Of a DNA stretch of 60,330 nucleotides, positions 53,210-59,494 are shown piece after piece. Under the pieces are notes generated by a model, which saw only the letters and a list, made by a program, of their open reading frames with translations, searched no databases and was not told the DNA's origin. Numbering within the stretch: the stretch's first letter is position 1; each line of letters begins with the position of its first letter. This DNA is from Verrucomicrobiales bacterium (GTDB lineage: Bacteria > Verrucomicrobiota > Verrucomicrobiia > Verrucomicrobiales > DEV007), in contig JANQJH010000063.1 of the NCBI GenBank assembly GCA_028281705.1, positions 1 through 60,330 of the forward strand, read 5' to 3'. The translations under genes and the position numbers were made by a program.

Positions 53210-54700
53210 TCAATCTCGGCGGACGACCTTGCCATTGCGGTAGCGCAATCCCAGGTCGTTGTCCCGCACCTGGCGCAATCGTTCGGCCATGGCCTTTTTC
53301 ATCGCTTCGACGGTTTCCCGATAGTCCGGATGCTTCGCCAGATTGGTGTACTGCTGGGGATCCTTCTTCACGTCGAAGAGTTCGATCCCCTTGGAGGCGT
53401 CTTCCTCGTATTGAATGTAGGCGAATTCCTGCGTGCGGAGAAGAAAGCCCTTCCTCATGGGGGCGACGCTAAAGGCGGCCTCGCGGACTTCCACCTCAGG
53501 TTGCGTGAGCATGGCGGAAATGTCTTTGCCCTGGAGACGTTGAGGCACCGGCAAACCGCAGAGTTTGGCCACGGTGGGATAGAGATCAATCAGTTCCACC
53601 AGCGAATCGCACACCAGGGGTTTCTGTCCCGGAACGGCGATGATGAGCGGCACGCCGGCGGATTCATCGCGCAGACTCACTTTGGCCCAAAAATCGTGTT
53701 CGCCGAGGTGAAAGCCGTGATCGCTGGTGAAAACAACAATCGTCTCCTCCTCCAGTCCGGCTTCTTTGAGGGCATCCAACACCACGCCCACCTGCGCGTC
53801 CATGTAGGCCACCGAGGCGTAGTATCCTCCTAACGCTTTCTTCTGCTTGCGCAGATCCATCTGCATGTTTTGGCTCGTGCAGTAGTTGATGCCCGGCCTT
53901 GGAATGTCGTCCCAGTCACCCTCGATCTTCGGCGGCAGTTCATTGCGCTCGTAGGGGAGGAAAGGCGCAAAGTACTTTCGCGGGGCAACGAAGGGCACGT
54001 GGGGACGGACAAAGCCAACGCCAAGCCAAAAACGCTCGTCCTTGTGGGCCAAGATCAGTTCGGCGGCCTTCCGAGCCGCCTTCCCATCGGCATGAACGAG
54101 ATCATCGCCGTCAGCTTCAACGACAACAAAGGTATTGCCTCCGACCACGGGACGCTTGCCCTCAGGATTCTTCTGCAGGGTTTCGCCATCGCCCTCGGCC
54201 ATCCATTCCGGTCCCGGCGTATTGAAGCGCTCCGTCCAGCAAGCCGCGTCATCCGCACCGTTGAATCGCTCATGTTCCGGCGGCTCGTTCTTCTTCCCGT
54301 ACTCAACACCGCCGGGGACTCCCATGTGAAAAATCTTGCTCACCCGCGCCGTGTAGTAGCCCGCATTCTTGAAATGCTCCGCCCACATGGCACGGTCGCC
54401 AATCTGAGAGCGAGGACTGGCATAGCCCAGTGATCCGGTGGCATGAGGGTAGTAGCCCGACATGAACGAAGCGCGAGAGGGCCCGCAGTAGGTGCCCTGA
54501 CAATAGGCCCGCGTGAAGCGCACACCGCGCGCCGCCAAGCGATCGATGTTGGGCGTCTGACAGACTTCGTTCCCATAGCAGGAGAGCGCCGTGTAAGTCA
54601 GGTCATCCGAGATGATGAAGAGCACATTGTAATCCTTCGCCGCCTGAGCGGGCAGTTGGAGACAGAGAAGAAAGCAAAAGAAGAGGAAAAGCTTGTTCAT
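53210..54700 (-). CDS. Secreted sulfatase (iduronate-2-sulfatase-like)
   Basis: A 496-residue sulfatase with signal peptide (MNKLFLFFCFLLCLQLPAQA). Active site C-G-P-S-R (GTYCGPSRASFMSGYYP), metal site NVLFIISDDLTYTALSCYG, FTSDHGFHLGEHDFWAK and FVRPHVPFVAPRKYF. The layout fits the iduronate-2-sulfatase (S1_7-type) group. It lies directly upstream of the GH99/GH5 fusion gene (84 bp), implying a shared glycan substrate. The longer in-frame extension upstream of 54700 crosses a decayed gene and is not used. Confidence 0.95.
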   Translation of the reverse strand: MNKLFLFFCFLLCLQLPAQAAKDYNVLFIISDDLTYTALSCYGNEVCQTPNIDRLAARGVRFTRAYCQGTYCGPSRASFMSGYYPHATGSLGYASPRSQIGDRAMWAEHFKNAGYYTARVSKIFHMGVPGGVEYGKKNEPPEHERFNGADDAACWTERFNTPGPEWMAEGDGETLQKNPEGKRPVVGGNTFVVVEADGDDLVHADGKAARKAAELILAHKDERFWLGVGFVRPHVPFVAPRKYFAPFLPYERNELPPKIEGDWDDIPRPGINYCTSQNMQMDLRKQKKALGGYYASVAYMDAQVGVVLDALKEAGLEEETIVVFTSDHGFHLGEHDFWAKVSLRDESAGVPLIIAVPGQKPLVCDSLVELIDLYPTVAKLCGLPVPQRLQGKDISAMLTQPEVEVREAAFSVAPMRKGFLLRTQEFAYIQYEEDASKGIELFDVKKDPQQYTNLAKHPDYRETVEAMKKAMAERLRQVRDNDLGLRYRNGKVVRRD

Positions 54701-54758
54701 GATATCGAAAGTGATCGGCCAGGCTAGAGCGGCACCGGGACGATGACAACACCTGACC

Positions 54759-55034
54759 TCACTTGCCGACCTTGGGAGGACCGTGCCCTTCGGGCGCAAA
54801 GAGATTCTCCAACATCTCCGAGAGCCGCTTGAGTTCTGATTTCGGCCGGCCACGGGAAGCAGCCGCCGGGCAACGCCTCGCAAGCCCACGCGGAATCCGG
54901 CGGCCGACTTTCCGCACACGGCGGCGGACCCGTTTGAAAAACTTACCCAAAAATTGATCGAGTTCCGCTTCGCTGCCGACGTCCAGCAACTCCGCCGCGA
55001 GTTCCACCTCTTCCTCTTCGGAGAACGGGCTCAA
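54759..55034 (-). pseudogene. Decayed gene fragment (E/L-rich FLG family)
   Basis: The frame from 55034 reads LSPFSEEEEVELAAELLDV and SEAELDQFLGKFFKRV, a pattern I recall from small proteins of 'SEEEExELAAELLxVxxExELDQFLGxLxKK' type. Their usual continuation, a Gly/Ala-rich segment with L-x-G-V-A-x-x-x-L-P-V-A-G, appears in a different frame (GFRVGLRGVARRLLPVAG, about 54840-54905). The frame therefore breaks at least once, and the only start in the first frame is TTG. I call it a pseudogene; the family function is unknown to me. Confidence 0.4.
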
Positions 55035-55309
55035 AAGAACGTTCTTCGATCCGAAGATGAAATCCGCGATTACTACATTCGTAATACGCTTGTATTAGCC
55101 GTTTTACGACACTTTCCTCACGGGCAAAAAAATGCGTATAGGCCATTGTGTTAGACCACGGCCTATTTCCAATTCCGAAGCAGAGTTCGTTCCGGGCGCA
55201 GAGTTTGTTCCGGGCGCCATCCAAGCTTTTTTGGCGAAGCAAACTTCGCCAAACGAAGCCCCTCCCACTTTCCCGGCTTACACACTCTACAATACTGCAA
55301 CACAAGAAC
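55035..55309. other. Non-coding zone with small duplications
   Basis: This stretch between the decayed fragment and the palindromic element holds no credible gene. It contains a tandem 18-bp duplication, CAGAGTYGTTCCGGGCG (55181-55198 and 55199-55216), and a partial copy of the palindrome's right end (CCTCCCACTTTCCCGGCTTA at 55261). The sequence is locally AT-richer than its surroundings. Confidence 0.55.
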
Positions 55310-55373
55310 GTGGCAGGGACTTCAGTCCCTGAGCTCGCTTGTCTGATCTAGGGACTAAAGTCCCTCCCACTTT
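55310..55373. repeat. Complete REP/BIME-like nested palindrome
   Basis: GTGGCAGGGACTTCAG to TCCCT, spacer, then GGGACTAAAGTCCC to TCCCACTTT. It shares the spacer words with the 50.8-kb copy, and its right flank CCCGGCTTACACA is duplicated about 100 bp upstream (55270s), so this locus has probably suffered more than one copy event. Confidence 0.85.
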
Positions 55374-55435
55374 CCCGGCTTACACATTCGAGAATGGCTC
55401 ACAACAAGAAGGTGCTGGGCCTCAGTCCTACTTCT

Positions 55436-58078
55436 TCATTCGGCAGCGAGCGCGGCGAGCGCGTCGTCGATGGATTTCCGTAGCGGCTCCGTGGCCGTGG
55501 CGCGAAGATTCCTCAAAGCGGGAAGGGCGTCCTTTGCCGCAGGACCAAGGCGCTCGAGCGCGAAGACCGCCGACCGGTGAGCGAAAGTGTTGTCTTCTTG
55601 GAGCAGCCGGACGAGCCGAGGGACGGTGTAACTGCTCCTCTCGGGGTAGTGGCCCAAAAAATAAGCCGCGCGGGTGCGGATACCGCGGAGCGGACCGCCA
55701 AGTTTTTCCATCATGACCTCGAGGACTTGATCACTCGGATTTTCCAACTTGCGCAAGGCCCCCATGCAACGGCACTGGGTCGCGGGGAAGCCGTTCCGCA
55801 CCAAGGCGAGAAGCATGGGAATGGCTTCTTCCGCAATCTCCGCATCAGCTCCGTAACCCAGCGTTCTCAAGGCGGGGAGCATCTCCTTGCGCATGCCATT
55901 GACGCTCAGCATCTCGTTCCACTCGTCGTAGGTGCGCTCATTGTAGGTTTGCGGCTGACCCGCTTCGCCGTCCTCGGGTGGGACGACTACTGGGGTGAGA
56001 CTTTCCGGCGGGACCAGGGCGAGCACGCCGAAAATGGTGCCCAAGACATCCCCGTACTGACTTGGCCAACGCCCTCGGCGCTGGGTGCTCTGGAGGTGAC
56101 CGACCAACCACGCGGCATAGTCACTTTGTAGCTCACCCTGACGCGGCCACATGGCGGCCGCACCCCAGAGAGCTCCGTAGAAGGCATCGGTTTTCTGAGA
56201 TTTCTGGGACTCCCTCACCATGTATTGAGCCGCCCGATCCGCAGACTCCGAATCGCCCTCGCCAAATGACTGAAAACAATAGAGCCCCATCGCCGAACGG
56301 GCGACGTTGGAAGGCATCCCTTCCGAGCCGGCGACATACATGAAGCCGCCGTCAGCTCTCTGCAGACGCTTGACATAGGCGAGCGCGTCTTCGAACACCT
56401 CACGCGGCACCCCGACCCTGTCGACCCTCTGAGCGGCGATGAGGGCACGGACGGCCCAGGCCGTGCAGGAGAGATCGCTGTCTCTCGAATTCATGGCGTA
56501 ACGCCACCCACCGCGATGACTGGCAATCTTGGGCACGCCCTGGGCATCCACCAGACGCTCCACCGCGCGTGGCAAGGCCTGCGCCACCTGCTCTTTCAAG
56601 GCACCCGTGAGATGACCGTGCGCGGAGGCGAGAAACCAGACCGCGATGGCGTGATGATAGATCGAGCCCGCATTGCCGGCGGCCGCTCCGCGAAACCAAC
56701 CGGACTCTGCCTGACACTTGAGCACATACCGAAGAGAACGAAGCATCGGTTTATGGTTAGGTGATTTTTCTCCTGCACCACCCCGAGCCAGAAACGCCAT
56801 CCCCGCCAGCGCGGTGACGCCGGACTCGAAGCCGCTCTCCCGCTCTCTGGTAAGATCCGAACTCTGCCGCGGCACACTGCCATCTTCCGCCTGCAGACGC
56901 CGCAGAGCGCTCATCGCCTGGCCAAGTGTTTCTCTGGCAGACACCTGCTGTTCTTCCGCCAATCCGGCGATCCATCCCCGGGACACCGCTTCCGCGGGCT
57001 CTCGCAGTTTCACCTCGACCAACTGTGCCATGGCAAGCGCAAGGAGAACCGGCGCCACAATCCCTATCAAAAACATCGACCGAGTCCCGCGGCGCAGCGG
57101 ACCGTAGGCCAAATCCAGGCGTAGACGCCGCAAGCGCACGACGATCTGGGGAGGCCCAAACACGCCCAGCACCACCGGTGATGGCACCGGAGATGCCTGC
57201 ATTCCCAAGGTCAACTGCGCCAGCGCACGACGGTAAGATTCCCTTCCGTGGTGGCTACCGGCGGCCACGCGGTCTCCCAGCTCTTCGATGGCGTAGAGGT
57301 GGCTTCGACGCAGGAGCCAGACCAGGGGATGAAACCAGAACACCGCCGTCACCGCGTTCATCACCTGCCTTCGCAGCATGTCGTGATTGGCCACGTGGCT
57401 CAGTTCGTGACGCAACACCATTCTCAAGGTCGACGCGCTTTCGGAATCCGTCAGGGACTGCGGAATGACCACGGTGCAGCGCCTCCATCCACAGCAAAAG
57501 GGGGAATGATCGCCACGGCTCACGGCCAGTCGCACGCGCTGCTTGATCCCCATGTCTCGAACGAGATCGCGGAAGACGGATCGAGAGGCCCCATCCGCCG
57601 GGGAGAGACCGCCGATCCATTGACGCAATTGAACACGGCACCTTCGATAGCGCCTGAACCAAACGAACAAACCGGCACCGGAGAAGAGACCGAGCCCCAA
57701 CCAGGCCAACGAGCGCGGAGAAAGCCCACTGTTTGATGGAGGGAAAACCGCGGGCAGTCCTTCCCCGGCCACAGGCAGGGCGATCTCCACTACCGGGGAG
57801 GCGACTTCGATTTTCTGGCCTAACACCGCCACCGTTTCACCTAGAACCAGCGGAGCGGCCTCCGAGACCGGCCCCTCATCTGTCCTTGCGGGAATGACGG
57901 CGATGGGAAGGGTGAACGGCACGGACATCGCCAAGGGGAGCAAAAGCAGGGCGCCGGCACCGGCTTCACAGACAAGGATCCGCCAGCGCGGATTGAATCT
58001 GTTCAAGGACCAGGTGGCGAGAAGACACAACGCCAGGAGGACCGTCGCCTTGACGAAAAAGATCAGCACAAGATTCAT
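55436..58078 (-). CDS. M56 (BlaR1-like) membrane protease with toroid and HEAT sensor domains
   Basis: An 880-residue integral membrane protein. The N-terminal part (about 1-360) is BlaR1-type M56: hydrophobic segments near 4-25, 33-52, 122-140 and 336-357, and the zinc protease motif H224-E-L-S-H228 with E-E in AIEELGDRVAAG as third-ligand candidates. Instead of the penicillin-binding sensor of BlaR1, the C-terminal part has an alpha/alpha-toroid like prenyltransferase/squalene-cyclase repeats (about 375-700, RLQAEDGSVPRQS, LKCQAESGWFRGA, VKRLQRADGGFMYV), then HEAT-like repeats (about 745-880, TRAAYFLGHYPERSSYTVPRLVRLLQED). It probably senses an unknown signal and degrades the BlaI-type repressor encoded just upstream (1 bp gap). 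Confidence 0.9.
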   Translation of the reverse strand: MNLVLIFFVKATVLLALCLLATWSLNRFNPRWRILVCEAGAGALLLLPLAMSVPFTLPIAVIPARTDEGPVSEAAPLVLGETVAVLGQKIEVASPVVEIALPVAGEGLPAVFPPSNSGLSPRSLAWLGLGLFSGAGLFVWFRRYRRCRVQLRQWIGGLSPADGASRSVFRDLVRDMGIKQRVRLAVSRGDHSPFCCGWRRCTVVIPQSLTDSESASTLRMVLRHELSHVANHDMLRRQVMNAVTAVFWFHPLVWLLRRSHLYAIEELGDRVAAGSHHGRESYRRALAQLTLGMQASPVPSPVVLGVFGPPQIVVRLRRLRLDLAYGPLRRGTRSMFLIGIVAPVLLALAMAQLVEVKLREPAEAVSRGWIAGLAEEQQVSARETLGQAMSALRRLQAEDGSVPRQSSDLTRERESGFESGVTALAGMAFLARGGAGEKSPNHKPMLRSLRYVLKCQAESGWFRGAAAGNAGSIYHHAIAVWFLASAHGHLTGALKEQVAQALPRAVERLVDAQGVPKIASHRGGWRYAMNSRDSDLSCTAWAVRALIAAQRVDRVGVPREVFEDALAYVKRLQRADGGFMYVAGSEGMPSNVARSAMGLYCFQSFGEGDSESADRAAQYMVRESQKSQKTDAFYGALWGAAAMWPRQGELQSDYAAWLVGHLQSTQRRGRWPSQYGDVLGTIFGVLALVPPESLTPVVVPPEDGEAGQPQTYNERTYDEWNEMLSVNGMRKEMLPALRTLGYGADAEIAEEAIPMLLALVRNGFPATQCRCMGALRKLENPSDQVLEVMMEKLGGPLRGIRTRAAYFLGHYPERSSYTVPRLVRLLQEDNTFAHRSAVFALERLGPAAKDALPALRNLRATATEPLRKSIDDALAALAAE

Positions 58079-58079
58079 G

Positions 58080-58445
58080 TTAGTCTCTATCAGCGAGCTT
58101 CTGCAATTCCTTCACTTGTTCCGGCGTGAGCTTCTCGTCGGCGATGAGCTGCGCGATGAGCCCGAGCCGCGATCCGTCGGCGAAGACCGAGGCCAATCGA
58201 TCCGTGATCCTGCGGCGCACGGAACTGGCCTTTCGGGCCGGGCTGTAAAAATAGGCCTTCCCCACGCGCTCGCGCTTCAAATACTCCTTCTCCACCAGGC
58301 CACGAAGAATGGATCGCAAGGTGGCGTTCTCCATTTTTCGGCTGAGCGCGGCCTCGATCTCAGCAGGTTTCATCGGAGAGTCTGCCCAGAGGATTCCCAG
58401 GAGCTCGAGTTCGACGGCGTTCAATTCCGCGAGCGAGGGCTTCAT
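58080..58445 (-). CDS. BlaI/MecI/CopY-type transcriptional repressor
   Basis: A 121-residue winged-helix repressor (KPSLAELNAVELELLGILWADSPMKPAEIEAAL to VGKAYFYSPARKA), with a C-terminal dimer helix region. Such proteins bind palindromic operators as dimers and are cleaved when the partner M56 protease is activated. The ATG at 58445 is used; a GTG six codons upstream lies inside the first operator dyad. It forms an operon with the M56 gene, whose start is one base after its stop. Confidence 0.93.
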   Translation of the reverse strand: MKPSLAELNAVELELLGILWADSPMKPAEIEAALSRKMENATLRSILRGLVEKEYLKRERVGKAYFYSPARKASSVRRRITDRLASVFADGSRLGLIAQLIADEKLTPEQVKELQKLADRD

Positions 58446-58449
58446 AACG

Positions 58450-58464
58450 TGTGAAGTTTTCACA
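58450..58464. promoter_or_regulatory. Operator dyad 1 of the BlaI-type repressor
   Basis: TGTGAA-GTT-TTCACA is a perfect 6-bp dyad with a 3-base centre, 5 bp upstream of the repressor start. It matches the style of a BlaI-family operator and its core is shared with dyad 2. The -10 region of the presumed promoter overlaps it. Confidence 0.8.
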
Positions 58465-58476
58465 GTTTCGATTGGC

Positions 58477-58482
58477 GGTCAA
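58477..58482 (-). promoter_or_regulatory. Possible -35 box between the operators
   Basis: The minus strand reads TTGACC at 58482-58477, a near-consensus -35, between the two dyads. A 17-bp spacer would place the -10 at the dyad nearest the start (AAACTT), a weak hexamer. Repression by steric blocking is thus plausible. The transcription start is not known. Confidence 0.45.
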
Positions 58483-58486
58483 GCTC

Positions 58487-58507
58487 ATGTGTGAATGATT
58501 CACACAT
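58487..58507. promoter_or_regulatory. Operator dyad 2 of the BlaI-type repressor
   Basis: ATGTGTGAA (58487-58495), centre TGA, TTCACACAT (58499-58507): a perfect 9-bp dyad sharing the TGTGAA/TTCACA core with dyad 1. The two centres are 40 bp apart, almost four helical turns, so two dimers could sit on the same DNA face and cooperate. Confidence 0.82.
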
Positions 58508-58891
58508 CACGCCCCGGAGCCGGCATTCGTCCCTAGACGGACACAAATCGATTCACCCTTTTTGTGCTGGTATGTGGAGCCTGGATCTGCCTAGCCTAAG
58601 CCCATGAAATCTTGGATGGTGTTGCTTCGGTGTGCTGCGGTGGCGTACCTCAGGATTAATCGGAAACCACGTCCGGTTCCAAGGCAGGGAAGCGACGGGC
58701 ATTAGGCGTCTAAGGACGGATTGAGACGCGCAGGAATACCAGCCGGCCAATCGTGCTTGTGCCTGCGCTCACCTCCAACCGCCTTGGATTCCGAAGCCTG
58801 TCTTTCCAACATTTTAAGATTTCAGCGGCAAGCGGACGCGATACCGCCCACCCAACGACGAGACTAATCATTAAACCATCGAATTGTTATC
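58508..58891. other. Intergenic region without a clear gene
   Basis: This 384-bp region separates the BlaI operators from the small protein gene at 58892. It includes a run of short ORFs without signal peptide or family features. Nothing definite was recognised; a promoter for the forward gene should lie in its right half. Confidence 0.5.
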
Positions 58892-59239
58892 ATGAAGGAA
58901 GGAATAAAAAATTTCATCAACCAGAGCGGGAAAGATCTCACCATTACTCTGTTCATCCGCGAAGGCGATCCTCCCGATGACGAAGGAGGTCGACTCGTCG
59001 TCATCGTGCCGAAAGACGGCAAGCTGGAAGTGGTCTACACCGGTGAGCCCGGGTCCGAAGGGCTCGTGTTTCTCAACGGCTTGCTCTTCGAGTGGCAGGA
59101 GGGGGGCGACATGGTCGGCGTCTCCCAACGAGTCGTCACCCGAGGCGATGCCTGGGACAATACTCTCAACACCAACAACACGATCACCATCGGCGCGTTG
59201 GCCGCGGGCCAACTCACCGCCACCGGATCCAACACGTAG
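58892..59239 (+). CDS. Small protein of unknown function upstream of moxR
   Basis: A 115-residue cytosolic, beta-rich, acidic protein (MKEGIKNFINQSGKDLTITLF, then RLVVIVPKDGKLEVVYTGEPGSEG) with a Thr/Asn-rich C-terminus (NTLNTNNTITIGALAAGQLTATGSNT). No signal peptide, no family recognised. It is followed by a terminator-like hairpin and, 255 bp later, by the MoxR gene; both start codons are preceded by TTATC, which suggests a common upstream layout but no proven link. Confidence 0.65.
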   Translation: MKEGIKNFINQSGKDLTITLFIREGDPPDDEGGRLVVIVPKDGKLEVVYTGEPGSEGLVFLNGLLFEWQEGGDMVGVSQRVVTRGDAWDNTLNTNNTITIGALAAGQLTATGSNT

Positions 59240-59261
59240 CTTCCAAGGAGCATTCAATCGG

Positions 59262-59303
59262 TCGCCACATCCTGATATCCGCCGGGATGTGGCGATTTCT
59301 TGT
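59262..59303 (+). terminator. Rho-independent terminator-like hairpin
   Basis: An 11-bp perfect stem, TCGCCACATCC (59262-59272) and GGATGTGGCGA (59285-59295), with a 12-base loop and followed by TTTCTTG. It ends the transcript of the small protein gene at 58892-59239 and separates it from moxR. Confidence 0.72.
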
Positions 59304-59494
59304 ACTGTTTCCTTGCTCTCCAAGCCGAACCACCTTCCCGTCAGTCCTTTTTCGGCGTTCCCGCAGAACCGGAGGTCGCCACGGAGGAAAGGCCATGCAT
59401 AATGCGCTCACCTCTTGCACCATCGGCAAATCGGTGTTGCATGGACATTTGGAGCCATTAGGATTTCCATTATCTTAACATTCAATCGATTATC

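Noticed and set aside
54943..55305. 120-residue reverse ORF
   Set aside because: It crosses the palindromic element, is Arg/Gly/Cys-rich and has no family feature.
40446..55373. CRISPR array
   Set aside because: The repeats are palindromes scattered over 15 kb, not regularly spaced, and no cas genes are present.
55436..58078. Beta-lactam sensor BlaR1
   Set aside because: There is no penicillin-binding domain (no SxxK/SxN/KTG-type motif set); the C-terminal part is a toroid plus HEAT repeats.
58603..58704. 33-residue forward ORF (MKSWMVLLRCAAVAYLRINR)
   Set aside because: It has a slight leader-peptide look but no supporting context, so I do not call it a gene.
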